A DNA stretch of 64,000 nucleotides from positions 1,674,001 through 1,738,000 of the forward strand of contig OZ176051.1 of NCBI GenBank assembly GCA_964247055.1, given 5' to 3'. The DNA is from Paragordius varius (lineage: Eukaryota > Nematomorpha). Positions 24,640 through 37,372 of the stretch are shown piece after piece. The translations under genes and the position numbers were made by a program. Numbering within the stretch: position 1 is the first letter of the stretch; every line of letters starts with the position of its first letter. Under the pieces are notes generated by a model that had not been told where the DNA came from, made no database searches, and saw only the letters and a list, made by a program, of their open reading frames with translations.

Positions 24640-24980
24640 TGGTATATTACACAATATCCGAAAAAAATATCCTGATGAAAAATATATATATTCTGATAGG
24701 AAAATATCAGGTTTTTAATGGTGCTTTTGGTTTATCCTTTACGAGTTATTAAAGAAAGTTATTTACACTTTTGTTGTAAATGCTTCGTATAAAATTGCAT
24801 CAAATATATTTTTTGGTGAATAAATGCTTTATTTCAAACAATATCACTAAAATATAACATAAAATACATAAAAAAAGCAAAACAATATTTTAAATTTTTA
24901 GATGTGGTTTCTAAAGTCCCAAATTTTTTAGCTCTTTTAAAATAAACTGTTCTCTTAAAATAAACCCAAAAGTACGGTTC
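24640..24980 (+). repeat. R2-family repeat, spacer copy 2
   Basis: Landmarks are 'atcctgatgaaa' with a TA run, 'gaaaatatcagg' and 'agatgtggtttctaaagtcc'. It is followed at once by an R3 fold-back. Confidence 0.5.
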
Positions 24981-25275
24981 ATACTATTTTGAGCATGATG
25001 GAAACGTGGTTATGTTATAACATTTTATATATATAATTCGATAATGCTAATTTCTCACTCGGATTTTTGATTAAAATATTCGTTTGCTTTTCAAATTTAT
25101 GTCAAATAAAAATTGAGTTTTTTCACAAAAATTCACCAAAATTTGCAAGCAAACAAACCTTTAAATTAAAATTCTGAATGTTCAACATCATCGAATTAGC
25201 GGAAAATTGATTTGATTATCTTAAAGCGTTATACCGTTTCCATCATGCTTCAAAACAGTTTGAAGTACGCTTCAA
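24975..25275. repeat. R3 fold-back repeat, spacer copy
   Basis: The left arm ('gagcatgatggaaacg', 'tataattcgataatgct') is mirrored by the right arm ('catcgaatta', 'ccgtttccatcatgc'). Confidence 0.5.
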
Positions 25276-25519
25276 CAAAATATCTCAAATTTATTTATGC
25301 AAAAAAATAAGATAACTAATAAAAATTAAAGTTTGGGAAAATAATTAGGAAATATCATACCTCCCACAACTCTTAATACGAAAACAGATTATTTTAAATT
25401 CATAGGCCATATATAATAAATTTTAAATTTTCCTATATAATTTTCCGTTTAATAATTTTAACAAAAATAAACTTTCTAAACTAACAAACATTTATAAAAA
25501 TATCCTAAATTATTTTGTT

Positions 25520-25720
25520 AATTTTAAATTTTGAGGCCCCTCTTTTTTCAAAAGCCCTGAGTGAAAGAGCCATTAGCCTGCCGGGATTTATAGTTTCGCC
25601 ACTGCGCGAAAGGATGCTATCCTAGGTTTTATGTATAATTCGAGCAGATAATAAAATATTAACCAACTAAAAATAGGTCAATCTTTAGTTTTGTAACTCA
25701 AAATGCATTTCTTTACAAAT
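25520..25720 (+). repeat. Spacer segment shared with the right outer boundary
   Basis: The stretch with 'ccattagcctgccggg', 'gatttatagtttcgcca' and 'ttcgagcagataataaaa' matches 41,868-42,090 in the same orientation with moderate divergence. Confidence 0.6.
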
Positions 25721-25744
25721 AATGAGGTTATTTTTACAGAGGGT

Positions 25745-25930
25745 ACTACAGTAGCATATGCAGTAAAAGATTGTTAGTGCAAAATAATCTTAATGAACAC
25801 AAAACAGGGGGATATTATGGATATGTTTATAAATAGGACTGAATGATAATTAATATATGAAAATTGTCCCCCTGTTTTGTGTTCATTAAGATTATTTTGC
25901 ACTAACAATCTTTACTGCATACGCTACTGT
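25745..25930. repeat. Near-perfect hairpin (snap-back element)
   Basis: The left stem, about 70 bp starting 'agtagcatatgcagtaaaag', is almost perfectly complementary to the right stem ending 'cagtaatgta/catacgctact'-like sequence at about 25,865-25,930. Both include the inverted 'cacaaaacaggggga'/'tccccctgttttgtg' segment. The loop is about 50 bp. It resembles a recent small MITE or other fold-back element. Confidence 0.72.
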
Positions 25931-26979
25931 ATATTAAATTATAAAATAATTTTTTTGAATAAATAAAAGGTAATTATTGTATATTTAAAAATAAATTTTT
26001 TTTTTCGAAAAGCAGTACAAAAGGGAGCACAATACAGGCGCAGTTTTTTTCTGAAAACCCAGTAATGTACTGCGAAAAACAGCCTATTTGATAATATTAT
26101 TTTAGGGCTATAAGCGGCCCGTGAGCCAAGGTTTGAGTACTACAGTAGATTATGGCAAAAAAAACATATTTTTGAAAAAATGCATACTTTGTTCAAAAAT
26201 TTAATTTTTAGCATAATTTTGCTGAAGCGTACTTCATGTTATGAGGCATGATAGAAACTAAGCTTTTTAAGATATTATAAAACCATCATTTTTATATTTA
26301 ATGATTTTGATCATTTATATTGCCTCGTTCGTCATATATGTTTTATACAAATTATTCACTAATATTCACCAAAATTAAACATAAATTTCAATTAATGGAA
26401 ATGTTCAGCCTCATCGAATTATATAGAAAAATGCTTTTCTATTAACTTAAAAGGTTTTTATGCTATTTCTCTCATGCCAGAATATAGTATTTTTGTTGCC
26501 TCAACAAAATATTGCTAAAATTAAATTTTAAGAGAGTATGAATTTTTTTTAAGCAAACAGGGAAGCTAAAAAAAGTCTTTAACCTACAATTAAGCTATGA
26601 TGAGATGAAAATAAAATCAATTCAAGTGTTGAAACCTACACTTCTTAGCGAGTAAAAATACACTTTTACTGATCAATGTGAATTTTAAGGTAGAAATTCA
26701 AACATATAAAAAATTAATTTATTATTATAGTTAAATATGGAAAAAGCAACATTCCTCGTCTTCTTGGAGTTTTACTTCATTTACAGCATGCAATTGATAA
26801 AATTTATATATAATTAGTATTGTTGGATCTAACCAAACAAATTATCATTAATACACAGCGTCTTATTTATGTTGACCCAACTTTCTAATATATAATGAAA
26901 AATATAAGGTAAAATATTATATATTTTTTACAAAGACAATATTGCGAAAAATGTTAAAAAAATATGGTTGTCTTTTTTT

Positions 26980-29400
26980 TAAAAAATATTAACTGTAAAA
27001 TACTAAATACAAATCTATTTTAATACCTATGGATGTTATGGAGCTATAAAAGTTATTGATGAAAAATTTTTTGAGTTAACACATAAAAAATAATATTTTT
27101 ATAAACAATATAAAGTACGCTGCAAGAGCAGAAAATTATATTATAGTTTGCGAATCTGGATAATTTTAAATCTTAATTATAAGCTAAATAAAACGTTCAA
27201 AATTGCTGAACTCTAAAATTATATTTTAACACGAATAATTATGCTAAGATTCAATACATGAGTTTTATTAAATTGAGAAACGTTGAATTATTTATTTTGT
27301 TCAAAGGGCATTAGATGAGTTTTGAAAAAATTGTAGAAAATATTAACTTTCTCTCCCAAATACAATAAACAAATTATTTATTTTATTAAATTTTGTGGAT
27401 AAACTTCTATACTTCTCGCCCATCTCTATAATATATAAAGTTATGTCAGAAAACAGATTGTGTATTGAGTCAATCCATTTATTTAGCTGTCCTTCAACGT
27501 CTTCGGAATAAGGGTGATGCTCTCTGAGAATGTGTGCCGTTGATGAAAAGAGCCAGGAAAGAAAAACAGTCGATTCTGAAGGATTCCCCATCTAAACGAT
27601 CATAACGTGTCCTATTGTTTGCACAGGGATAGCCAAATGGTTGACTTCGTGATCACGAGATTCAAAAACGTGACCGCCTGAAAAGTTTAAAAAAAATGTA
27701 AAAAAATTATTGCAGAGAGTTTATTTCCACAAAAGTATAATTTATTTATTTTAATTATATTTTACTCAGTTAATTCATTATTTTAATATATTTATTTAAT
27801 CATATGTAAATTTTATTCGAAATCATCTGTAATTTCCTTATGAAATATTAAAATTAGAAAAAAAGATGTAGGTATCCTTTAAACTTATATATTATAGTAT
27901 GATTTAAAATTTAAGCTAGAAAAAAGCTAAAATATATTGTTATAGAAATGAATGTTTTTTATATTGATTGATAAATGTAATTGTTGATATGCAACTCACT
28001 CCACCGTGGCTTTGCCTAAAAAAGTAAATTCCCAAAGACATTTTACTACGTTTCACATAAACTATTAAAAAAATTCAGAGATTCGCATATCAAAAATTAT
28101 TTGAACACTGCATTGTTAACTACAGCAAAATCAAAAAATCCATAATTTCAACTTGCAAAATGTCAGTAATCATATTTAAAACAACATCTTTTAATGACGA
28201 ACAAATTTAAAAACAGGCTTTTATTAGTTTTAACTTATCCCTATCTAGAAAAACAATTTACGGAGAGAAAATTAATTATCGTAATATTTATTTTAAATTA
28301 GCATATGCTAGTTATCCATTTTGCAATACAGATATATGTTTGCATCTTTGCCATTTGCACTTCAAGAGTGTTCTTTAAAGGTTCAAGTTGGTCCTTAAAA
28401 TAAATAAATTTTGATTTAACCATAATTTTTGCATTTATTTTTTTATTTATTAACCTAATTTTCCTTATTTATTAAATATGTATTCATTTAAAAATAAAAT
28501 TTTTTTATGAAAAACCACTTTTTGGTTCTAACTATTTTTTTTAAAAATGAACAAAATTATTGACTTTTAAATGTTTTTAATGAAAAAATTTAATTAATAA
28601 CCCAGAAAACTTATATATTTTTCCATTTCGTGTTAAAATCTTCAAAGATTAAAGGTTAAAAACAATAAAATAGATGAATTATTTACGATTTGATTGATAA
28701 AAAGGTCAAAGGACCAACTTGAAGTGTTCAAGGACACTCTTGAAGTGCAAATGGTATATTTATACGTGCCCACGTAAAATTTTCTCCCAAAAAAGTCCGC
28801 GAAAAAAAAGGTTGGACACCCTGGTTTTACATTAATCATTTGCTGATGATAGCGTTGTGTTAATTATATCATATGCCGAAGCGATTTCGCTTTAATGTTA
28901 ATAGACCGGCTTAACAAGGTGAAAACCAAATAAACAAAATCAACTAACTTCTCACACCACATGTGACATGATGCAAAAAAATTTCCCTTGTTACTCTGCT
29001 TTGCGATATTAGATTTGGCGTAAATTTAATATGTATGGCTTTTCCATATTAATGATATTTGAAGAGGTCAAATACTTGCTTTTTAATACACGACAATTGC
29101 AGTGGGTTTTAGTTGATTATCATCCAATAACTCTTTAATTTTTAATCATTTTCGCAGTTGTGCGGTTTATCTGAGCAACCAATCTCTTTCACATTAAAAT
29201 TAATTTAAAATTTAGAAACCAGGAGCACCATAAGTACATACTAGCACGCGATGATTTAAATCGGCTAGCTTCATCCATATAGAAATGCTTTTACACTTAA
29301 TTGTTTACAGGTGATCAAACCAGCAGATATGGTTATCTAAAAATAGTACCTCCACTTCAACTCAGCGTTTGGAGAGTTCATCAAAAACTTTATCATTTTT
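26980..29400. other. Diverged right-arm inner segment
   Basis: Mirror of 20,114-22,264, with some right-only sequence at about 28,350-28,800. No recognisable gene. Confidence 0.5.
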
Positions 29401-29439
29401 CCCCTCAACCCGTCAGTATCCTGGGGGAAATTGCCTCAA

Positions 29440-29640
29440 ATTCACAGTTCTCAACTGTGTCATATCTATTGGGTTTGCAAGCACCCAATAAAAGCTTGTC
29501 TCTTCCCTCCCTGGGATTCAATGATCCAAAATGGCTAAGATTTCCAGGGCTTGCTTTCTTCCTTCTTCAAATACTTCCAGAATCCACTCTGGTCTGTAGA
29601 GCCCGTTAACGTTTAAGCTTCCAACTTTTAAAACTACCAA
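29440..29640 (-). mobile_element. LINE endonuclease N-terminal fragment (right arm, minus)
   Basis: Mirror partner of 19,868-20,113. On the minus strand it reads LKVGSLNVNGLYRPEWILEV... and LEILAILDH. The plus-strand open frame over the same bases (29,301-29,609) is its antisense shadow. Confidence 0.62.
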
Positions 29641-30498
29641 AGAGGTATCTGCGATAATGTTACATATTTTCTTGTTAATTATAAATATTATAGATAAAAA
29701 AGGGATTAAAGCTATTTATACACACATCATATAAATAAGTCGTTTGAGAGTTATCAAGGAGCTAATTTCGATATTTTTTCATTTTTATATTATTAATATT
29801 TAGTTTAAAATAATAGAAGGTTTAAGAGGCTATATTTGCATATAACCTATACATAAAAATAATTAAACAAAAATTATATTTTAAAGAATCAAACCAGAGT
29901 TAGTAAGAGGTAAAACCATTGTGCATTGTGTATTAGCGATTTTAATTTAAATGTTTTACTAATTTTAATTATAGAGGCAATTTAAATAATTAATTATTGA
30001 CTCAAGAAATTTTATAAAGTGTAGTGTAATTTGTTGAAGAATTAGTTATAAGATAAAGTCTTTTGTTTTGCTGTATAGAAATTCCATATAATTAGGTGTG
30101 ATATTTAGTTATAGTTTGTTATTAAAAAGAAAAGACTAAGTGATGGATACTTATTCAATAAAATAAATGGCTTAAATCCAGAAATGACGACCTAAACATT
30201 GGAATCAATACATGTAGTGAGTTACTTTTTGGGATATGTTGAAATTATGCGCAACGTAAAGACAATATAAAATACGTGATATAGAATATTTAATTTGTTT
30301 GTCGTAATTAATAAAGGAAGTGGTGTCAACTGAAACTTTTTCCAGTCATTAATTAATTTTTAAAATTACCTCTATAAATAAATTTAGTAATCTAACTATA
30401 GTTCAATTCCCTACATTTATATTTCTCTTTTAATCCCTTTTATATCATTAATAATTATAATTAGTAATAAACTATGTAAAACTATTGCAACTACCTCT

Positions 30499-30732
30499 TT
30501 GGTAGCTTTAAAAGTTGGAAGCCTAAACGTTAATGGGCTCTACAGCCCAGAGAGGATTCTGGAAGTTTTTGAAGAAGGAAGAACGCAATCCCTGGAAATC
30601 TTAGCCATTCAGGATCATCGGATCCCGGCGACGATGGAAAGGAAAGGAAGAGGTTTCAAGCTTTTCTTGGGTGCTTGCAAACCCAATGGCTACGCAGGAT
30701 GTGGGTTCCTATTAAACAGTATAAAACTGTGA
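30499..30732 (+). mobile_element. LINE endonuclease N-terminal fragment (right arm, plus)
   Basis: Identical at protein level, and apparently at DNA level, to 18,778-19,011 on the other strand. It is part of the perfectly mirrored block at 30,130-32,500. Confidence 0.72.
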
Positions 30733-30849
30733 GTTTGAGGTGATTATCTCCCCCAGGATAGAGAGGGTTAAATGCACACTGGGGGGAAGGAGACTGCTGC
30801 TGTGTACGCTCGCACAACTCAGCTAAATAATAAATTATTATCATTTTTA

Positions 30850-32404
30850 CAAAATGTGTGGCTAATATACCAGTCTAATAATTTCGTGCGGACAAAAGAT
30901 TCTTTCACAAATCCCAAATTTAGAAAAATTAAAATATATAGGCATGTGTAAAATAGCGCACTAATGTTTTATATCTTTTAATCATAAAATATATTTTTTA
31001 AATTTTGAGATATCATTTTAAAAAAATGTCAAATTTATATTTTTTGTTATTTTAACGAAAACACATGCCACATGAAGATAATAGCTTTGATTCAAAAATA
31101 TTAACATTTAGAATGGAAAAAGCCAAGCTGATTACTTTAATTACACATAATATTTGACAAAATTAGTATCGATATTTATTTATTCCTTCTGGATTATTAA
31201 TTTTTATTGTATAAAATATCAAGTGTGGAAAGGGGATTTTTTTATCCAATATAAAAAAATGTTTTCTACTAATTATAACCACGGTTTTGTTAGCTATTAG
31301 CAAAGTGTACAAGTTATCATTTTATCTTGTTGTTGACCTTGAAAATTAGAGCCCAATAATTAATGTTAAGGTGAACATTATAACAAGGGACAATTGTAAA
31401 TTAAAATCGGGTAATAAAAAAAAATTATTACAAATAACAAAATATGAACAAATATTAAATTGACTCAAATGGGACTCAGTTAAAATTAAATTATGTAAAT
31501 TAAAAAACATAAAATATATTACGATTTCTTCCATATGAAATGCTAATGAGTTTTCATGCCCTATCAAAGTCTAATAAGTTTGCCATATAAACGAAGTTTA
31601 TGGTTTTCTATCAATAACTCATATATCTCCCCAAACTTTCAAATATAAGTGGCGAATGCTAAAATATTGAAATAAATAAATATTAAAAAGTATGCCATGA
31701 AGCAATAAAAGAGCGTAGGCCAATTATCTTTTTATTTTAAAATGCTTTGAACTTGGCCGAGAATAAGGTTCTCCAAAAAATAGTTTAACTAAAAAATATC
31801 AGCCCACTTCGATTGATAAGCCATGTATTTCGTAAATAGTAAGAGTTAATAGGTAAAACCAATTTTTTTCCTCTTTCTATCATAGTTATGTATATATAGC
31901 ATAGTTATTAATTTTAATTAGAGACACCCACAAATGTTATAAATTCCCGCATATAATGAATTTAAACTACAAAAGATTGAGTAAAAAATAGTTTATGCGC
32001 ACCACAAAGTTATTTTTTGGAAAATATATAATTTATTATTTTAAAGATAGTATTTCTTTTTTTGATTCTAACTAAAAACTAGAACGCTATTTAAAAATGA
32101 ATAAATGTATGGTAACAAAAAAAGAAGTTGCTTTAATAACGCTTTTTTAAAAATTGCTTAAGGGAAGATAGCTAACTATAGCTAGAGATATTGGAACTTA
32201 ATCAGATACAAAGTGGAAATTAATCTTAAGTTTAATCTGCGGTTACTAAAAGTATCTTATATATTAAAATTAATTTTTAAAGATTGTGTATTTGTCATTA
32301 CCCAAGAATGCCATTGAAATTATTCCAAATTACAATTTTAATATAGAATCTTTATTAAAAGTGAATAGTCAAATGCCTCGGTTCTTAAATTAACAAAAAT
32401 CATC
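30850..32404. other. AT-rich unit, perfect mirror of 17,065-18,660
   Basis: No gene recognised. It belongs to the block that shows essentially no divergence from the left arm. Confidence 0.6.
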
Positions 32405-32464
32405 TCTAAAGCTCTATTAACCCTTCTTCAGCGCACTTGTAGAGCTCAGTCGGAATCTATAAGG

Positions 32465-33390
32465 TCAGCATGCTTTATTGCATTTGGCATAAGAGACTCT
32501 GTTGTAGAAATCGGCTAGAGCGCTTGCTTTGATCCCTTTGATACTACTTTGCTTAGGCGTATTCAGGTTTATGCTGGCAAATCTTCCACAGTTTGACTTG
32601 ATCTCCTTGATGAGGGTCGCAGCTGTCTTCAGGTCGTTATCCTTCATTGATCTATTTATGGATACAGATATATTATGGTAATACGAAATTTTTATTTTTT
32701 GACCAATTTTGTTATTTTTTTTGATTTTATCCTAAACTGGTTTGCTCTTCTTTTGAGGCTGTTTTTTTGTTTATCTTTTTGTGTAACCTATGTTTAACCT
32801 TAATGAGTTTAAAAAGTGTGCGCCAGCCGCAGTCTGCCCACGGGGGCGGAGGTGGGCACATGTCAGTTTCCCTAGTATTAAAATTTAATTTTAGTGTATC
32901 TTTTAATAAGTTAATTTTATCATTCAAATTTTTAAACTTATCCTAATTTTTTAACCCTTCGCCTGTATTTTTTCAAACTGTTTTCTTAAAAAGAATTTTT
33001 ACCTAAGGCCTGCAGGGAAGGTTTTGCTTTTTGTTTGAAAATTTTTTTTTAATCCCGTTAGGCGGGCTACATCCTATACAGCCTATAATTATTTTATGGT
33101 CGGTCTTGAAACCACCTTTGGTCTCAACGTCCCTAAATTCAGCCATACTGGGTTTGCTGGCCAATATTCAGTCGAGTGTTAAAGCTTTCCCGGTAGGATG
33201 GAACCAACTCGCTTTCTTTGCAAAGCTTTTCTTAAAGGTGCTTGCAACGTCTTTTATTTTGTATTTCAAACATTTATAATGCCTTCTTTGTGGATCTGTT
33301 TGTCCCGATGTTATGGTTTCCAATAACCTTACTGTAGCCTGTAATTTCTTTTCCAATCTCACAGTTAAAGTTGCTGATGACTGTTGAAGA
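32465..33390 (-). mobile_element. LINE ORF2 fragment, minus arm of the right-hand SP1
   Basis: Same LINE segment as 15,007-16,140, with a shortened and altered end (MKDNDLKTAATLIKEIKSNC then early divergence). The portion from 33,045 inward is identical to 15,795-16,140 in the same orientation. Confidence 0.68.
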
Positions 33391-33393
33391 TAA

Positions 33394-34367
33394 GTGGAAG
33401 TGTGTTTGAAAAACGGGATGAACGATGTTGCCAGCACTTTTAAAAAAGTTTCAAGAAGAAAGTCAGGTGGTTTTATGCAAATGGGAAAGCTTTTACACTT
33501 TATCGGATACTGGCCACCACACCTTGCATTGCTGGTTTCAGTGACTTTGAAACCAAGGACACTGATTTTAAGACTGACCATATAATGATAATAGGCTGGA
33601 TAGACTGTAACGGGCATAATGAAATTTTATTTTTATAAAAAGCTAAACCTTCCCTGCAGTCTTTAGGTAAAAATTTATTATTTAGAAAACAATTTGAAAA
33701 GAATACAAGCGAAGGGTTAAAATAACTAGATAAGTCTAAAAATCTAATAATAAAATTGGTTTAATAAAACAAATACTAAAATCAAATTTCAATACTAGGG
33801 GAACCGACATGTGCTCATCTCCGCCCCCGTGGGCAGACTGCGGCTGGCGCACACTTTTTAAACTCATTAAGGTTAAACATAGGTTACACAAAAAGATAAA
33901 CAAAAAAACAGCCTCAAAAGAAGAGCAAACCAGTTTAGGATAAAATCAAAAAAAATAACAAAATTGGTCAAAAAATAAAAATTTCGTATTACCATAATAT
34001 ATCTGTATCCATAAATAGATCAATGAAGGATAACGACCTGAAGACGGCTGCGACCCTCATCAAGGAGATTAACTCAAACTGCGGAAGATTCGCTGGCCTA
34101 AACCTGAAGACGCCCAAGCAAAGCTGCATCAAAGGGATCAAAGCAAGCCTTCTAGCCGACTTCTACAAGGAACTCTATGACGTGAGACCAGCCAAGACGA
34201 TCGACAACGCCTTCACCCCGGAAGAACAACCGGAGCTAGACCGAGTACCCACAAAAGAAGAAATCAGGGTTTCTTTGGCTACTATGCCAACAGCTAAGGC
34301 ATGCGGACCTGACAATGTTCCGATTAAGTTTTATAAGTACGCTAGAGAAGGATTAATAGGGCTCTAA
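33394..34367 (+). mobile_element. LINE ORF2 fragment, plus arm of the right-hand SP1
   Basis: Inverted partner of 32,465-33,390. It carries the longest LINE frame in the right arm (34,023-34,367): MKDNDLKTAATLIKEINSNC, then PTKEEIRVSLATMPTAKACG and the RT beginning. It is truncated at the same point as the left copy. Confidence 0.7.
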
Positions 34368-34439
34368 AAATAATTTTTGCAAACGTGGGAGACAGTTTAC
34401 TTAACTTGGAAGGAGGCAAACGTGCGCCATACAAAAAGG

Positions 34440-35323
34440 CAAGAAAGTTAAAAATGACCTAAAATTTTATCAAAATCATTTTATTGTGAAGCATCATTAA
34501 AGTAAAATATTCTTTAATTTTAGGATAATTTATTATAAAATAAAGCTTATTTAAAATATAATTGAAACTCGTGGCCATAAAAATCAATCGGGTATTAAGA
34601 ATTTAATAAAAGGATATAGTAAAGAATTAAGTTATTTATAAAAAATTACCATCAAATAGGCTTAAGAAACTAAATATTTTACGACTGTGTCCATATAAAC
34701 GCTAATAGTTTTGCTGCAATAAACAAGGTTATAGTTTTAATCCATAATTAATACATCTTTCCAATCCTTCCAAAATAAACCTTTAAAATATTAAGATAAA
34801 TATTACGTGTGGATTGGATTCAACAAAAAGGAAATATAAAATACGTCTGTAAGCGCGAAAATAGTATTAGGCACAAATAAAATAAATTTTATTTTAGATT
34901 CAAAAAAATATAATAAGCTGCCAATTTATATTGTTCATATATGTTATATTAGACAAAATTACTATAAAAAATTTATGATATATTTGACAAAAGTTAAGAT
35001 ATCTCTATGTAATAATAGTTTTATAACACATTAAATTCTAAAGTCGGGTTTCATTAGCTATCTAGCTTATAAAATTTGTTAACACAACATTAATTTTTTT
35101 GCTTGCGATTTTATTTTGGGGTAGATTATAAATTAAAAATAAACAACTCTCAGTTTTCTCCTGTTTTATATAAAAAACTTAATTTCTATTCGACTTTTAG
35201 CCTTCGATATTAAGTCTCATTTGATTTAATAATTAATTAGCTGTAAAACGGATTGTAAAAGATAACAGTACAAATACGGTTTCTCCTTTGTATGAAAAGT
35301 GTCCACAAAAAATCATGAATATA

Positions 35324-35371
<48 letters not shown>

Positions 35372-35712
35372 TCCTGATAAGAAGACATATCAGGATCATA
35401 GTGGTGTTAAATTTGGATCTTGCGAGTGATATTAGAGAGTTATTTCACTTTTATATAACTTCATTATAAGTAAAAATGGTAAAATTTGCGCATTTTTTTT
35501 ACATTATTTGTGAAAGTTAAATGATTATTCCAAAAATATCATCAAAATACGTCAAAAAACTACATATAGATAGCAAAATATTAAAAATTTTTAGATGTGG
35601 GTTCAGATTTCCCAAATTTTTTAACCCTCCTAAAATTGATTAGTTTTGAAAACGCAAAAATACCGAAATTGCGCAACATATATTTAAAATTTATGTCATA
35701 CTATTTTGCTTA
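34440..35712. other. AT-rich right-arm segment without genes
   Basis: Mirror of 13,740-14,999. It includes an R2 copy (about 35,300-35,690) with a TA run of about 45 bases. Confidence 0.55.
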
Positions 35713-37372
35713 AGACTTCGAATAAATTGGGGTATCTAAATGCCTCAGTCTATAAGTAAATTGATATTTTTAAAAAAACTCTGAAAGAAACCGTTACGAT
35801 TTAATTTATGCTTATAACCTTATGAAAGCTGAATTATTAAAAAATAATTTAGTTTAAAAAAAGTTCCATATCAAACTACTTCGACGCCATTTTTATACAA
35901 ATTCTTGCAAAATATCTTTTATTTAACACTTGGATACAACACATTCGTTTTAGTCCTTCGATTCGAATTAGGGAGTTTATTAGATCAGGCTTGTTTAAAA
36001 TTAAATTCCTTGAAAATTATAGAAGGAATCGAGGCAAAATACTTATATAACTTTAATAAACCGAAATATATAAAAAAATTTATACAAAAATACTTGCTAA
36101 ACCCGAAAGGTAAATATTTAGTCAACGCGATATGTGTGCTATGGTAAAATTGATAAATAATACAAAATACATCCCTTTTTCTATTTCTATGTTAGATCTA
36201 ATATAAATAAAAAATATACTTTAATTTTACCCTTAACACTTGGATACAACACATTCATTTTAGTCCTTCGATTCGAATTGGGGTAGTTGGATACCCCAGG
36301 CCTATTTAAAATTAAATTCTTTAAAAATTATAAATGGAATCGAAACCATGGCAAAATTTTGCAATTATCTAACATTAATAAACCGAAATATATAAGAAAT
36401 TTTATTCAAAAATACTTGATATTACTTATTTTAAGCTAAAACCGAAAGGTAAAATTTCGTCAACGTGACATGTGTCAAATTGTAAAATTGAAAAATTATA
36501 CAAACTAAAACGCTTTTTCTATTTCTATCAATGTTAGATGTAATTTATATAAAAAATTAGCTTTAGTTTTACCTTTAAACTTAAATAAAGACGATATTTT
36601 GCAAAAATTTTGTAAAATAAAAATGGCGTCGAAGTATCGAGGAGCTTTTTTTTTCAAAACAAAATTTTATCAAGATGTTTTGGCATATTTATATAATATT
36701 TATCAGGATAGAAGCATTAATTTAAATTGGGACCGTTTCCTTCAGTAGTTTTTTAAAAATATTAATTTAAATTTAGTCTGGGGTATTTAGATACCCCAAT
36801 TTGAATCAAAGTGTTAAAATTAAATTTGGACGATATTTTGCAAAGATTTTGTAAAATAAAAATGGCGTCGAAATAGTTTGACATGAATTTTTTTTAAATA
36901 AAATTTTATTTAGATATTATGGCATATTTATATAATTTTTATTAAGATAGAAGCCTAAATTTAAATTGGGACCGTTTCCTTAAGTAATTTTTTGAAATCC
37001 TAAATCAAATTGAGTCTGGGTTTTTAGAACATTCCAATTTGAATCGGTGTTAATTCTAACGCTTAATTTAAAATTTATATTTATCACATCTAAGATTAGA
37101 AATGCAAAAAGTTGTTCTGTTTTATTTTTATATTTAGCTAATGCACACATGTCATATTGATGAAATTTTACCTTAAAATAATAATATTAAGTATTTTCGA
37201 ATCAAAATTTTTAATATTTCGATTTATTAATGTTGCATAAGTGCAAACTTTTGCCATTATTCCAATTCCTTTTATATTTATTGAAGTATTTAATTTTAAA
37301 CAGGCCTGCGGTTTTCAACTATCCCAATTTGAATCAAAGGACTGAAATGAATTTGTATAGTGTTAAAGTAGC
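35713..37372 (-). mobile_element. R1 TTAA element, reverse host with two levels of nesting
   Basis: A reverse R1 (35,713-35,922 and 37,054-37,372) contains a forward R1 (35,927-37,049), which contains another forward R1 (36,237-36,813). TTAA flanks both inner elements (35,923-35,926/37,050-37,053 and 36,233-36,236/36,814-36,817). Confidence 0.75.
36237..36813 (+). mobile_element. R1 TTAA element, innermost complete copy (reference copy)
   Basis: 577 bp, starting 'cacttggatacaacacattc' and ending 'ccaatttgaatcaaagtg'. The cleaned-up flanks 'ttttaccc-TTAA-aattaaat' match uninterrupted R1 sequence elsewhere, confirming the target and its duplication. It is absent from the mirrored position in the left arm. 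Confidence 0.85.

Larger units (their letters stand above)
22984..26227. repeat. Central spacer of the giant palindrome
   Basis: About 3.2 kb not matched between the arms. It contains a second direct copy of a left-arm segment (22,988-23,090 repeats 22,560-22,660), a partial reverse R1 (about 23,665-24,035), two R2 copies (about 24,085-24,430 and 24,640-24,980), an R3 fold-back (24,975-25,275), a segment shared in the same orientation with 41,868-42,090 (25,520-25,720), and a near-perfect hairpin (25,745-25,930). No gene was seen. Confidence 0.7.

Noticed and set aside
29301-29609. 102-codon plus-strand open frame
   Set aside because: Antisense shadow of a LINE endonuclease fragment on the minus strand.
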